Shown piece by piece: positions 22,676 to 32,981 of a DNA stretch of 64,000 nucleotides. The stretch's first letter is position 1, and every line of letters begins with the position of its first letter. Made by a program: the position numbers and the translations under genes. The notes under the pieces are model-generated. The model was not told the origin of the DNA. It searched no databases and saw nothing but the letters and a program-made list of their open reading frames with translations. Source of the stretch: Haloprofundus halophilus (GTDB lineage: Archaea; Halobacteriota; Halobacteria; Halobacteriales; Haloferacaceae); assembly GCF_003439925.1 (NCBI RefSeq), contig NZ_QQRR01000001.1, positions 1 to 64,000 of the forward strand. Reading direction: 5' to 3'.

Positions 22676-25600
22676 TCAGAGCGTGAACCGCTTCACCGTC
22701 GTCCCCGCCGTTTCGAGGTCGGTGTCGGTCGCCGCGGCGACGATTATCTGGTTCTCGCCGTGGGAGATGTCGATCGCCGCCTCGTACGTCCCGTCCTCGG
22801 GTTCGACGAGCGCCGTCCCCTCGCTGGTCCGGACTGCGACGATCGCGGCGTCGGTCTCGCCGCTGACGTGAATCGTGTCGCCGCGGAAGTCGGTGTCGAC
22901 GCGGACCGCCGGCCCCTCGGGTCGCTCGGTTTCGAGGTAGCGCTCGGCGACGACGGTCGGCATCTCGACGGGTCTCCCGGCGTCGATGCCGTGGGCGAGA
23001 CGGACGAACTGCGCCATGCTCCACGCCAGCGGCGTCGCGGAGCCGGTTCCCTCGCCGAACTGCCAGTTGTATTCGGTCTCCTGGTCGCGGTCCCACACCT
23101 GCTCGGCGAGCATCCGCCCGCTGTTGGCGAACGCCGCCATCGTCCGCAGCAGGTTCTCGGGCGCGAGGGGGCCGTCCTCGGTTCCGGCGAGCAGTTCGTA
23201 CTCGCCGCGCTCGCCGGTGAAGATGGGCCACAGCCGACCCTGTCCTTTGGTCTCGATGGACCACGGCGCGCCCTCCTCGTCGCCGCCCTGCTCGCCGTAG
23301 CCGTCGCCGTTGTACCGGTAGAAGGCCGGCCCGTACGGCGTGTCGACGCGGATGGTCTCGTCGACTTCGACCAGCGTGTTCCGAATCACCTCGTCGTCCC
23401 ACGGCTTGATTCCGAGTCGCGCGAGTTCGAGGAACCCGCCGTCGATTATCTCGCGCTCGTCGAGCGTCGGACCGTTGTTCGCCAACGTCCGCAGGTGGCC
23501 CGCCTCGGGGTCGCCGTCGCGCGTCACCCGCACGTAGTACGGCGTGTGGGTGTGTAGCTCGGTCCCCGTCTCGGTGGCGGTCCACGTCTCGACGTTCTCG
23601 GTCCAGTCGTCAGCCAGCGCCAACCAGACGAGCGCGTCGTCGGTCCGCCCCTCGTCGAGCGCGATGGCGGCCGCGCAGACGAGCCCGCCGATTTCGGCGG
23701 CGATAGAGGAGGGCGAGTAACCCGCCTCCTCCTCCCAGCGCTCCTGGGCCGTCGCGGGGCCGTTTCTGGCGACGTAGTCCGCCGAGCGCTTGACGTTGAG
23801 GTAGTCGTAGTCGGTGTCCTCGAAGTCGACGCCGTCCTCGAAGAGCTGGTACGCCATCACCTGCGGGAAGGAGATGTTGTCTATCTGCTCGCCGCCCCAG
23901 CGGGTGCGGCCGTCGAGATAGGAGTTCTGCGGGATGAAGCCGTGGTCGTCCTGCTGGTAGTTGTAGACGTACGACAGCGCGTCCTCGGCCGTCTCGAGGT
24001 CGCCGACCGCCTCGAAGACCGTGAACACCTGATAGAGGTCGCGCGCCCAGACGAAGTTGTAGCCGTACCCCTTCGCCTCCTCGGCGCTGACCGCCTCGCC
24101 CCACGGCACGGACGGCGAGGCGATGCCCGCACCCAGGAACGTCTTGTCCTCGACGGCGCGGAGACCCATCAGACAGCTCTTGTACTGCGCCCTCAGGTCG
24201 TCGTCGTCGACGACGCAGCTCGGCAGCTCCTTCGGTTCGAGGAACCCCTCCCACGAGCCGACGTACGCCGACCGGACCGTCTCGTAGCCGCGAGTCAGCG
24301 CCCCAGCGGCCTCGCCGAGCGCCGCCGCGGTGTCGGCGTTCTCGCCGAAGCCGAGCGCGAGCGTCTCAGCGAGGTCGGTACCGACGCCGACCCGACCGAC
24401 GAGGACGATGTTCTCGTCGTCGACGCGGGAGTGCGAGTCGGGCTGTTCGCCGCCCGAAAAGAGGCCGTGGAGGTACTCCGAGCCGGCGACGCCGACGGTC
24501 GCCCACTCGAAGCGGTGCGCCGCCGCGAGCGCGAGGGCGACGCTGTACGGTTCGCCCTCCTCGTCGGTCAGAAGCGGGTCGCCGACGTCGTACGCGCCGG
24601 CGTCGCGGGCGACGAGGTGGTAGCTGCCGGGCTTGCCGAGTCGCATGCCGCGGTCCTTCGTGCCGGTGTTCGTCAGCGACGTGTCCGCGACGCTGTACAA
24701 CTGGTACTCGTTGTCGTCGAGCGCCTCGAAGTCGACGTCGACGAGCAGCGCGTCGTGCTCGGGGTCGGCGGCGTACTCGACGACGAGTTCCCACTTGTGG
24801 CCGCGGCCGTCGCCCCGCTCGGCGATGGTGTGGCGGAACACCAGCGCGTCCTCCTCGACGATCTCGGCGCGCCGCTCTATCGTCTCGGCGGCGTCGTCGC
24901 GGCGCGTCTCGTTGTACGTTCTGGCCGTGTAGCTCGACTCCTCCTCGGCGTCGACGACGAGGAAGTCCAACGTCCGCAGGTTCATCAGGTCGACGCGGGG
25001 AAACCGAACCTCGGTCAGCGCGCCCTCGGTGAGCGTGAACCAGACGCGGGAGGGGTCCTCGCTGCCGTGGTCGGCGACGGTGCCGACGCCGTACTTCTCG
25101 CCGGTCGTCCACCGCGGCCACTCCTCCGGCCCAGACGGTGCGGGCGTGCTCACCGGGAGCGCGTCGACTTCGCGCAACAGCGCCGTCGTCGCGAGTCGGA
25201 GCGAGTGCGACCACCCCAGCGGGGTGGCGCTGTCGAACGTGCCGTCGTCGAATATCTGTTCGGCCAGATAGCCCGCCTCGGTGGCGAACGGCCCCTCCGG
25301 CAACAGCAGTTCGTACAGCGTTTCCGCGCGGGCGAGGAACGCCTCGCCGTCGTAGCCGAGTCGAGCGAGCAGCGACGCGAGCGTGACCGCGGCGTTGGCC
25401 CCCCACGCCGTCGACACCGACCACACTTTCGAGGGCTCCTGGTCGCCGCGTCGCCAGGTGTCGCCCTCGAAACGGACGAGGCCGGCGACGGGCGTGTCGT
25501 CGGGGTCGCGGTAGAGTCCGTCGAGCGTCGCACCGACGTGGTCGCGCAGTCGGTCGAGTTCGGTCTCGGTCGGCTCTTCGAGGTGACTGTACTCGTCGAA

Positions 25601-27202
25601 TGCGTCGACGAGCGCCAGCGTGCTGGAGTCGAGTCGGTCGTCGAGGCGGCCGCCGTCGAGGCGGAGCGCGTAGTGGCCGTCGTCCTCCGACCAGAGGGCG
25701 TCGAGGCCCTCGGCGACCGCCCCGGCCCGTCTCTCGGCGCGGTCGCGGAGGTCGTCGTCGAGGGGCGCACGCGCGACGGCGGCGTACGCTTCGAGGAACG
25801 TCGCGGCCGTGTGCGTGAACCGTCCGCTCATGTTCTCCCACGCGTTCTGACAGCGAATCGGGAGGCCGTCGTCGTCGAGCGTCTCGTCCATCGCGGTCAC
25901 CGCCCGGCCGACCGCCTCGCGTACGTTCCGCCGCTCGGACGAACTCAGCCGCTCACCGCGCTTTCGCAGGTACGTGGCGAGGTACGTCGTGACGCTCGCG
26001 GTCTGGTCGGCCTGGTACTCGTCGCTGTCGCCGCCCTCGACGCGGCCGTGCGCCCACCCCGGCGCGAGCGACCCGTCGACGGCCCAGACGCGGTGCGGCC
26101 ACGACCCGTCGTCCTCCTGGGTCTCGCAGAGGAAGCCGACGCTCCGCTGGAGCTGGTCGTCCATATCGAGGTCCAGCAGCTCGTCGCTCTCCAGCAGGTT
26201 CGCGGCGACTTCGGCGTCGTCGCGGAACCACGTGTAGCCGTAGCCGCCGGAGTGCGCGTAGAAGGGGTCGAACTCCGGGCCGGCGATGTGCGCACCGGTC
26301 GGCGCGGTGAGAAGCGACAGCGCCCGCAGGTCCGAGCGGACGACGCGGGCGTTCGGCGCGCCGTCGGGGACGTACACCTCGGCGCGCATCCGTCCCGCTT
26401 TCCGCAAATCGTCGGCCGTCGCGTGCGAGAGCGCGCAGTCGCGGAGGTCCGCCAGCGCTTGGTCGCGGGTCAACTCGCCGTGGTCGGAGAGCTGCGTGAC
26501 GAGCGTCGTTCGGGCGGCGCGGCCCTCGCGTTCGAACGGCGCGGAGACGACGATGTCGCCGCTGAGGTGGGTGTCCTCGTACCGGTTCAACACCGCTTCG
26601 CGGGGGAACTCGAAGGAGTCGTCGGAGAGCATCTCCTCGAACCGCTCGGGAATCTGCCCGCGGACGTCGGCCAATCCAGTCGAGGCGGTGACGTAGTCGT
26701 GCTCGGTCCGGTGGAACACCTCGACGGCTTTCGTGCCGTTCGGCCCCGCCGTCTCGTGGATGAGGCGGCCGACGCGCGTCTCTCTCCCTTCGGGTGCGAA
26801 CGTGAGAAACGCCGTCAGGTGCGCGTCCGCGGGAATCGCGCCGCGGAGTTCGACGTGCGTGACGTGCGCCCGGCCCAGCGTGAGGTCGTACTGGTGGACC
26901 GTGTACGCCCCGGCGTCGTACTCGGTCTCGACGACGTTCGTCTCGCGGTAGTAGTGCTGTCGGACGGCTTCCAGTTCGTCGAACCAGCGCGTCCCGTCGT
27001 CGGTCTCGATGCCGAAACGCGACCGGTCGATGCCGTAAAGCCCGGAGAGCGAAGACGAATAGTCCCGGAGGCGTCCGCGGGGGTCGACGTAGACGAGACG
27101 GTCGCCATGCGCCGAAAAGGCCCCGGTCGCGGTCGGACACTCCTCCGGAAAACGCGCGCCACGATTTCTCTTGTAATCGTTCAACGCGGTTCGGAGTCTC
27201 AT
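22676..27202 (-). CDS. Double GH15 glucoamylase-type fusion enzyme
   Basis: 1508 aa, about twice the usual length. Residues 1 to about 685 are a complete haloarchaeal GH15 protein: MRLRTALNDYKRNRGARFP start, GGYGYTWFRDDAEVA, QNAWENMSGRFTHTAA around the catalytic acid, and SATPLGWSHSLRLA at the end. From about residue 690 a second, glucodextranase/bacterial glucoamylase-type GH15 starts: GEKYGVGTVADHG, GYGYNFVWARDLYQVFTVFE, RWEEEAGYSPSSIAAEIGGL with the catalytic acid Glu, GQGRLWPIFTGERGEYEL, GSATPLAWSMAQF, then a C-terminal beta domain. It likely releases glucose from the non-reducing ends of alpha-glucans. No signal peptide is visible, so it is probably intracellular. Divergent from the GH13 gene 129 bases away. 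Confidence 0.88.
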   Translation of the reverse strand: MRLRTALNDYKRNRGARFPEECPTATGAFSAHGDRLVYVDPRGRLRDYSSSLSGLYGIDRSRFGIETDDGTRWFDELEAVRQHYYRETNVVETEYDAGAYTVHQYDLTLGRAHVTHVELRGAIPADAHLTAFLTFAPEGRETRVGRLIHETAGPNGTKAVEVFHRTEHDYVTASTGLADVRGQIPERFEEMLSDDSFEFPREAVLNRYEDTHLSGDIVVSAPFEREGRAARTTLVTQLSDHGELTRDQALADLRDCALSHATADDLRKAGRMRAEVYVPDGAPNARVVRSDLRALSLLTAPTGAHIAGPEFDPFYAHSGGYGYTWFRDDAEVAANLLESDELLDLDMDDQLQRSVGFLCETQEDDGSWPHRVWAVDGSLAPGWAHGRVEGGDSDEYQADQTASVTTYLATYLRKRGERLSSSERRNVREAVGRAVTAMDETLDDDGLPIRCQNAWENMSGRFTHTAATFLEAYAAVARAPLDDDLRDRAERRAGAVAEGLDALWSEDDGHYALRLDGGRLDDRLDSSTLALVDAFDEYSHLEEPTETELDRLRDHVGATLDGLYRDPDDTPVAGLVRFEGDTWRRGDQEPSKVWSVSTAWGANAAVTLASLLARLGYDGEAFLARAETLYELLLPEGPFATEAGYLAEQIFDDGTFDSATPLGWSHSLRLATTALLREVDALPVSTPAPSGPEEWPRWTTGEKYGVGTVADHGSEDPSRVWFTLTEGALTEVRFPRVDLMNLRTLDFLVVDAEEESSYTARTYNETRRDDAAETIERRAEIVEEDALVFRHTIAERGDGRGHKWELVVEYAADPEHDALLVDVDFEALDDNEYQLYSVADTSLTNTGTKDRGMRLGKPGSYHLVARDAGAYDVGDPLLTDEEGEPYSVALALAAAHRFEWATVGVAGSEYLHGLFSGGEQPDSHSRVDDENIVLVGRVGVGTDLAETLALGFGENADTAAALGEAAGALTRGYETVRSAYVGSWEGFLEPKELPSCVVDDDDLRAQYKSCLMGLRAVEDKTFLGAGIASPSVPWGEAVSAEEAKGYGYNFVWARDLYQVFTVFEAVGDLETAEDALSYVYNYQQDDHGFIPQNSYLDGRTRWGGEQIDNISFPQVMAYQLFEDGVDFEDTDYDYLNVKRSADYVARNGPATAQERWEEEAGYSPSSIAAEIGGLVCAAAIALDEGRTDDALVWLALADDWTENVETWTATETGTELHTHTPYYVRVTRDGDPEAGHLRTLANNGPTLDEREIIDGGFLELARLGIKPWDDEVIRNTLVEVDETIRVDTPYGPAFYRYNGDGYGEQGGDEEGAPWSIETKGQGRLWPIFTGERGEYELLAGTEDGPLAPENLLRTMAAFANSGRMLAEQVWDRDQETEYNWQFGEGTGSATPLAWSMAQFVRLAHGIDAGRPVEMPTVVAERYLETERPEGPAVRVDTDFRGDTIHVSGETDAAIVAVRTSEGTALVEPEDGTYEAAIDISHGENQIIVAAATDTDLETAGTTVKRFTL

Positions 27203-27331
27203 GCAGGAGAAGCGAGACGAAATAGCATAAGCGTTGGTGGCGGTCGCTCGCGGCGTCACCGACTCCGTTTCGCGAACGGCAACTGTCCGACGGGGCGTAA
27301 AGTCAATGTGGTGGGATACGATACGACGCCC

Positions 27332-29314
27332 ATGCACCATCCTGGCCCGCCGAGATTCACCGCGACCGGGCGGACGCTCGAACTGGCACCGACCGACCCG
27401 GCCCCCGGGGCGACGTACCGCTGGCGGGTCGAGACCGCGCCGCTCACCAGCCGAGCGTCGGTCGGCGACGACCCCGTCGAGTTCATCGTCCCGGACGTGC
27501 CCGGCACGTACGTCGTCGAACTCGACGCGCCCGACGGAACCCACCGGCAGACGATTCGCGCGTTCCCCGGCGAACTCGCCCCCGAGAGCGCGGCGGGCGG
27601 CGTCAGCGGGATGAGCGGCTTCGCCAGCGGTTCGACCCGACCGACCGGCGAGAGCGGCGGTGTCGGCGGGTCGGGGTCCGGCGCAGGGTCCGGCGGGAGC
27701 GGCGGCGGTCGGCCCCGAATCCAGCTCCACGGAGCCGTCGAAGGCGACGAGGTCGTCGTCCGCGCCGACCCGCAACCGAACCCGAACAGCGACCGACCTC
27801 GCGGTTCGCTCGACGTGGAGTTCCTCGTTGACGACCGCGACGACCTCGGCGGCCGCGACGTGACGATAGACGGCTGGGAGCTCCGCGTCCCCGTCTCGAA
27901 ACTGCCGAAACTCGCCCGCATCCACGCCGTCGCCGTCGGCGAATCGTACAGCGTCCCCGACTCCGTCGCCGTCGAGCGCGGCGAAATCACGTCTTCGGGC
28001 CGGGTCGACGCCGAGGGCCACTCGTCGGCCGACGCGGACGCGAACGTCTCCGTCGTTCGGCTGAACGAACCGCCGGAGTGGTCGACCGAGGCGACGCTGT
28101 ACGAGATCTACGTCCGCGGCTTCGCGTCCGACGACGAGGGCAGCGACAACACGTTCGAGGCGCTGACGAAGCGACTCGACTACCTCGACGAACTGGGCGT
28201 CGACTGCCTCTGGCTCACGCCCGTGCTGCAGAACGACGACGCCCCGCACGGCTACAACATCACCGACTTCTTCTCTATCGCCGAGGACCTCGGCACCCGC
28301 GACGACTACGAGGCGTTCGTCGACGCCGCCCACGACCGCGGGATGAAGGTGCTGTTCGACCTCGTGCTCAACCACTCCGCGCGCCAGCACCCGTTCTTCG
28401 AGGACGCCTACCGGAACCCCGAGTCGGAGTACTACGACTGGTACGAGTGGCAGGAGAGCGGCGAACCCGGCACCTACTTCGACTGGGAGAAGATAGCCAA
28501 CTTCGACTTCCGGAACCTGAACGTCCGCAGACACCTGCTCGACGCGGCGGACACGTGGGCCGAAATCGCCGACGGCTTCCGCTGCGACATGGCGTGGGCC
28601 GTCTCGCGGCCGTTCTGGACCGAACTCCGCGAGCGCCTGAAGGCGCGCGACCCCGAGTTTCTCCTGCTGGACGAGACGATTCCGTACGTCGCGGACTTCC
28701 ACGACCTCGCGTTCGACATGCATTTCGACACGACGCTGTATTTCACGCTCAGACAGGTCGGCCGCGGCGTCGAACCCGCCGAGGCCATCCTCGACGCCGT
28801 CGAACAGCGCACGGAGGTCGGCTTCCCCGACCACGCGTCGTTCATGCTCTACCTCGAAAACCACGACGAGACGAGATACGTCGTCGAGTGCGGCGACGCC
28901 GAGGCGTACGCCGCGGGTGCGGCGCTGTTCACGCTTCCCGGCGTGCCGATGCTGTACGGCGGACAGGAACTCGGGCAGCGAGGTCGACGCGACGCGCTCG
29001 CGTGGGGCCACGCGAACGAGGAACTCCGCGACCACTACCAGTCGCTCATCGAGGCGCGCAACGAGACGGACGCGCTCCGCTACGACGGCGAATTCAGCCG
29101 CGTCGACTACGAGTCCGAGTCGGACCGCGTCGTCGCCTTCGCTCGCGAGGACGGGCAGAGGTACGTCGTCGCGCTGAACTTCGGCGCGGAGCCGGCGCCC
29201 GTCGAGTTCGGCCCGTCGGTCGAGAACCGCGACGTCGTCTCCGGCGAGGCGTTGGAAGCCGACGAACGCGGCCTGTACGTCGACCACGTCGCGGTGCTCC
29301 CGGTGGGCGAGTGA
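27332..29314 (+). CDS. GH13 alpha-amylase-family enzyme, intracellular
   Basis: 660 aa. An N-terminal Ig-like beta domain (1-95), a Gly/Ser linker (about 100-128), a second beta domain (130-235), the GH13 barrel (about 250-580) and a short C-terminal beta domain. Catalytic residues by position: nucleophile D419 in GFRCDMAW, acid/base E448 in LLLDETIP, transition-state D512 in LENHDETR; region I is VLFDLVLNHSAR. No signal peptide, so it likely acts on internal alpha-glucan or maltodextrin, together with the divergent glucoamylase. The N-terminal domains suggest a neopullulanase or glycogen-active relative. ATG 27332 is the first residue before the ordered domain. Confidence 0.9.
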   Translation: MHHPGPPRFTATGRTLELAPTDPAPGATYRWRVETAPLTSRASVGDDPVEFIVPDVPGTYVVELDAPDGTHRQTIRAFPGELAPESAAGGVSGMSGFASGSTRPTGESGGVGGSGSGAGSGGSGGGRPRIQLHGAVEGDEVVVRADPQPNPNSDRPRGSLDVEFLVDDRDDLGGRDVTIDGWELRVPVSKLPKLARIHAVAVGESYSVPDSVAVERGEITSSGRVDAEGHSSADADANVSVVRLNEPPEWSTEATLYEIYVRGFASDDEGSDNTFEALTKRLDYLDELGVDCLWLTPVLQNDDAPHGYNITDFFSIAEDLGTRDDYEAFVDAAHDRGMKVLFDLVLNHSARQHPFFEDAYRNPESEYYDWYEWQESGEPGTYFDWEKIANFDFRNLNVRRHLLDAADTWAEIADGFRCDMAWAVSRPFWTELRERLKARDPEFLLLDETIPYVADFHDLAFDMHFDTTLYFTLRQVGRGVEPAEAILDAVEQRTEVGFPDHASFMLYLENHDETRYVVECGDAEAYAAGAALFTLPGVPMLYGGQELGQRGRRDALAWGHANEELRDHYQSLIEARNETDALRYDGEFSRVDYESESDRVVAFAREDGQRYVVALNFGAEPAPVEFGPSVENRDVVSGEALEADERGLYVDHVAVLPVGE

Positions 29315-29398
29315 CGAGCGATGAGCGAGGTGACGCCCGCGCGACTGCCCGCCGAGGCGGTGGTCTGAACACGGACAGCCCGAATCTTGTCAGAGTAC

Positions 29399-29417
29399 GC
29401 TCCCGAGGTTCGGGAGC
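29399..29417. terminator. Hairpin after the GH13 gene
   Basis: Perfect 8-bp stem GCTCCCGA / TCGGGAGC with a GGT loop, 85 bases after the GH13 stop and before the next promoter. No long T-tract follows, so a terminator role is only a suggestion. Confidence 0.4.
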
Positions 29418-29439
29418 ATCGATCCCCTCAGTCGCCTGA

Positions 29440-29448
29440 AAGTATATC
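29440..29448 (+). promoter_or_regulatory. TATA box of the gene at 29473
   Basis: AAGTATATC about 29 bases before ATG 29473; leaderless start expected. Confidence 0.65.
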
Positions 29449-29472
29449 AGTCGTCCACCCGCCCCTCTCACC

Positions 29473-30132
29473 ATGCCCGGCATCGCGATGGTCGTCTTCT
29501 CACTTCCGACGGTCGACGACGAAGTCCGCCTGCTCCGCAAGCACGTCTTTCCGGCGATGGACCGTCTCGCCGACTCCGACGAACTGGACGCCGAACACCG
29601 AATCCGCGCGCTCCGCTACGGGGCGGACCCCGAGTTACCCGGCGGCGAGGTACGGATGGCTATCGAAGGCGAGTTTGAGGCGGTCGTCGACCACGAACGC
29701 GACCGATGGAACGACCTTCGGGACTCCTCGTTCGTCGACTCGTGGTGCGTCGAAGCCAGCGAGACGGACGCCGAGACCATCGCCGCCGACCGGTTCGCCG
29801 GCGACAGCACCGACATCGCGGCGCACGCCCCGTTTCTCGCCACCAGCGCCGCCAAGGAGTGGTACGAGACGTTCGACGGTCCGGTTCCGGCCGTCGCCGC
29901 CGACGACGCTGCCGTCCCCTCGGGATGGTGGATGTTCGTCCACCTCTTTGCGAACCTCCAGGGCGCGGACTGGGACGACGAGATAGACGCACTGCTTGTC
30001 GCAATCGAGAACCGACTTCGATCGCTCGAATCGTATCGGGGAACTGCCAAATCGCGCGAACGACTCAGCGAGATACGGGCCCGTGTCGACGAGTTCGAGA
30101 CGATGCTCGACGATTCGAATCCCGGAGTTTAG
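29473..30132 (+). CDS. Conserved hypothetical protein
   Basis: 219 aa, no family recognised. It starts MPGIAMVVFSLPTVDDEVRL, has a Trp/Asp-rich middle (RDSSFVDSWCVEASETDAET), a WWMFVHLFANLQGADWDDEI segment around residue 156, and a helical, possibly coiled-coil C-terminus (ENRLRSLESYRGTAKSRERL). No signal peptide or membrane helix. A TATA box at the expected distance supports the start. It follows the GH13 gene but has its own promoter. Confidence 0.65.
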   Translation: MPGIAMVVFSLPTVDDEVRLLRKHVFPAMDRLADSDELDAEHRIRALRYGADPELPGGEVRMAIEGEFEAVVDHERDRWNDLRDSSFVDSWCVEASETDAETIAADRFAGDSTDIAAHAPFLATSAAKEWYETFDGPVPAVAADDAAVPSGWWMFVHLFANLQGADWDDEIDALLVAIENRLRSLESYRGTAKSRERLSEIRARVDEFETMLDDSNPGV

Positions 30133-30460
30133 GAGTTCAAACACACCGTACATCCTGTCTAACTACCGAACTCTCCGTCCGTCCGTGCGGACGTATTCGA
30201 CGGTTATCGCTACTTGTCGAGGTAGATTACGTCAGACGCCGTCAGTTTCCATAAAGACTTATGACTGTTCAGAAGACATGACATTCTGGAGGTCGACAAC
30301 ACCGTTTGTCGTGCCATGCACTCGACAGTCGACGCGTCGGCCTCACCTTTTGACTGCGCGAATCGCCCGAACAGTCACAGATTCGAACGACTGCGTCTCG
30401 ACGGCGTATCTCGCAGCGGCGGCCCGCGACGGCGACGACCCAGCGGTACCGACGGACCCG
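30133..30460. other. Gene-free gap
   Basis: 328 bases between convergent genes. A TATA-like CCATAAAG is at about 30249 and a short frame from ATG 30278 runs into the 3' end of the helicase gene, but it has no ribosome site at the right distance, no family resemblance and low-complexity end. I see no supportable gene. Confidence 0.5.
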
Positions 30461-32800
30461 TCAGCGACGAGAGCGACCTGTGAGCGAGTCGAGTAACAGA
30501 ACCGCCGGCTCTTTCGAGAGCGGTTCGTTCGCGTTGCCGCAGTGCGGCGACTGGACGCACGCCGGGCAGCCGTCGGCGCAGTCGCAGTCGTCGACGAGTC
30601 GCGCGGTGCGCGCCATCAACGTCTCCACTCGGTCGTAGCCGCCGCGTGTGAGCCCCACGCCGCCCGGATAGCCGTCGTAGACGAAGATGGTACTTTTCCC
30701 GGTGTGGGGGTGGTGCGGCGTCGAGAGGCCGCCGATGTCCGCGCGGTCACAGAGCAGCGCGAGCGGAAACAGCGAAATCATCCCGTGTTCGGCGGCGTGG
30801 ATGCCGCCGTTGAATCCCCGGTCGCCCGCCGATTCGCGCATCTCGCGTTCGACGTCGTCGGGGACCGTGAAGTACAGCGCCTTGGTCCGTAGATTCGTCT
30901 CGGGGAGGTCGAGCGCCTCCCGTCCGATTGCTTCCCCGCGCTTGGGGTCGCGGCGCTCGAAGCCGGTTATCTGCTCTGTCATCGTCACGTCGGCGAAGCG
31001 AACTGAGGTGTCGGGTCGTGCCGACAGCGGTTTCTCGACGATATCCTCGTTGACGACGATCTCCTTGTCCGTCAGCACGCGCGTGTAGTAGTCCGCCCAC
31101 GTCGCCTGCAACTCGGCGATATCGCGGTCCAAATCGAGGTCGATTACCTCGTAGGACTGGCCCTGATGGTGGTAGACTGCGCCCGGATGCGCGTCGCGGA
31201 GCGCGTCCGAGAACGACAGCGACGCCACGACTTCGTTTCGGTCGCGAACCACGAGGTCGATTTCCCGGCGCTCGATGGTCCGGAGGCTCATCGAGTGCTG
31301 CGGACTCCCCTCGCCGCTGTGAATCCACCGCGGGCCCTGCGCCGTGTCGCGGCGGTCCAGTCGTCCCGCCGCTTCGAGCCTCGAAACGACGTCCGGATAC
31401 GGCGGCCCGAAAACCCGCTCGTCGTCGACCGAGAGCCAGTTTTCGGCGGCCGCGGAGGCGACGTGGTCGGGCAGCAGCTCGGTGTTCTCGGGGTCCGACG
31501 CCGCTTTTTCGGGGGCACCCTCGAACAGCTCGTCGGGATTCCGCATCAGGTACTGGTCGAGCTGGTCCTCGCCGGCGACGAGGACGACCAGCGCCGCGTC
31601 CGCCCCGCGGCCCGCTCGCCCCGCCTGCTGGAACGTCGACATCCGAGTGCCGGGGTAGCCGTCGAGAACCACGGCGTCCAAGCCGCCCACGTCGACGCCG
31701 AGCTCCAGCGCGTTCGTGCTCCACACGCCCCGCAAATCGCCGTCGTGCAACCGCGACTCGATGTCTCTTCGGGTGTCGTGCTTCAGCGACGCCTGGTACG
31801 CCCGAACCTTCCGCGCGAGGTCGCGCTCGCCGCGCCGTCGAAGTTCTTTGCCGCTGTCGGTCGCGTAGCGTTCGGCGGCCTGTCGAGCGCGGGTGAACGC
31901 CAGCGTCTGGTAGTCGTTCGCCACCAGGTCGACGAACAGGTTCTTCGTCTCTGTGTGGCTGGATTTTCGCCGCCCACTCCCGCCTCCCCGACTGTCGTCT
32001 TCGTACTCCGGCGGGTTCCAGAGCACCCAGTGCTTCTCGCCCGTCGCCGCCGCGTCCTCGTCGACGAGCGCGAACGACGATTCTCTCTGTCCGGTGATGC
32101 GCGCGGCGTGTTCGACGGGATTGCCGATGGTCGCCGAACAACAGACGAACTGCGGGTTCGCGTCGAACCGCTCGCAAATGCGGTTCAGCCGCCGGAGCGT
32201 CAGCGCGACGTGACTCCCGAAGACGCCGCGGTAGCCGTGGACCTCGTCGACGACGACCGTTTCGAGCGACGAGAAGAACCACTCCCAGAGCCGATGAGCG
32301 TGCGGCAGTAGCGCGTAGTGCAGCATATCGGGATTCGACAGCAACACCGTCGGGGCGCGGTCCCGGACCGCCCGTTTCTCGGACTGCGAGAGGCGACCGG
32401 TGTACTGCGCGACGGAGACACGACTGCCGAAGCCGAGGTCCCGGGCCAACTCGCCGAGCGTCTCGGCTTGGTCCGCGACGAGCGCGTTCTGCGGGCCGAG
32501 GTACAGCGTCCGACCGCCGTGGTCCATCGCGCGCTCGAACGCCGGAACCGTGTACGCGAGGCTCTTACCGCTGGCCGTCTGGGTCGCCAGTACGACGTTT
32601 CCCCCGTCTCTGACGGCTTCGACCGCCTGGGCCTGGTGGCGGTAGAGGCGGTCGATGCCCCGCGATTCGAGCGCCGACCCGAGCCTGGGTTCGAGGTCCA
32701 CGTCGGCGAACTCCGGGTCGCGCGCCGGGACCGTCCGGTGGTCGGCTATCTGCCCCCGATAGTACGGTCGGTCCCGAAGCCACGCGATGAACTCGTCCAC
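30461..32800 (-). CDS. Hrq1/YprA-type DEAD/DEAH helicase with DUF1998 zinc domain
   Basis: 779 aa. Superfamily 2 motifs: TQTASGKSLAY (Walker A, about residue 75), VVVDEVHGYRG (motif II), CCSATIGNP (motif III), TNALELGVDVGGLDAVVL, and QQAGRAGRG (motif VI). The C-terminal part is a DUF1998-type zinc module with CDCADGCPACVQSPHCGN (four Cys). This matches archaeal/fungal Hrq1-like RecQ4-related and bacterial MrfA helicases, which act in DNA repair such as crosslink repair. MrfA works with MrfB; no such partner is adjacent here. Confidence 0.9.
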   Translation of the reverse strand: MDEFIAWLRDRPYYRGQIADHRTVPARDPEFADVDLEPRLGSALESRGIDRLYRHQAQAVEAVRDGGNVVLATQTASGKSLAYTVPAFERAMDHGGRTLYLGPQNALVADQAETLGELARDLGFGSRVSVAQYTGRLSQSEKRAVRDRAPTVLLSNPDMLHYALLPHAHRLWEWFFSSLETVVVDEVHGYRGVFGSHVALTLRRLNRICERFDANPQFVCCSATIGNPVEHAARITGQRESSFALVDEDAAATGEKHWVLWNPPEYEDDSRGGGSGRRKSSHTETKNLFVDLVANDYQTLAFTRARQAAERYATDSGKELRRRGERDLARKVRAYQASLKHDTRRDIESRLHDGDLRGVWSTNALELGVDVGGLDAVVLDGYPGTRMSTFQQAGRAGRGADAALVVLVAGEDQLDQYLMRNPDELFEGAPEKAASDPENTELLPDHVASAAAENWLSVDDERVFGPPYPDVVSRLEAAGRLDRRDTAQGPRWIHSGEGSPQHSMSLRTIERREIDLVVRDRNEVVASLSFSDALRDAHPGAVYHHQGQSYEVIDLDLDRDIAELQATWADYYTRVLTDKEIVVNEDIVEKPLSARPDTSVRFADVTMTEQITGFERRDPKRGEAIGREALDLPETNLRTKALYFTVPDDVEREMRESAGDRGFNGGIHAAEHGMISLFPLALLCDRADIGGLSTPHHPHTGKSTIFVYDGYPGGVGLTRGGYDRVETLMARTARLVDDCDCADGCPACVQSPHCGNANEPLSKEPAVLLLDSLTGRSRR

Positions 32801-32981
32801 GTCCGCGTTCGGCAGTGGACGCGCCTAACGGTTGCGGTGGGCCCCCTCCGAGACCGCTGCCCGTACCGCCCGCCGCCGCTCTACGCGGCGCATCCTCGTT
32901 CGAGACGGGGACACGAGGAGAGAGGACCCGTCCGATACGGCGTTCAACGCGGTTTTGTTCGGCTACCGCTAACGGACGCGT

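Noticed and set aside
22676-29287. A 2203-residue continuous minus-strand frame across both glycosidases
   Set aside because: Upstream of 27202 it is only the complementary shadow of the GH13 gene, caused by high GC content; family homology starts at 27202.
30278-30496. Short plus-strand frame starting MTFWRSTTPF
   Set aside because: No promoter or ribosome site at a sensible distance, it overlaps the helicase 3' end and resembles nothing.
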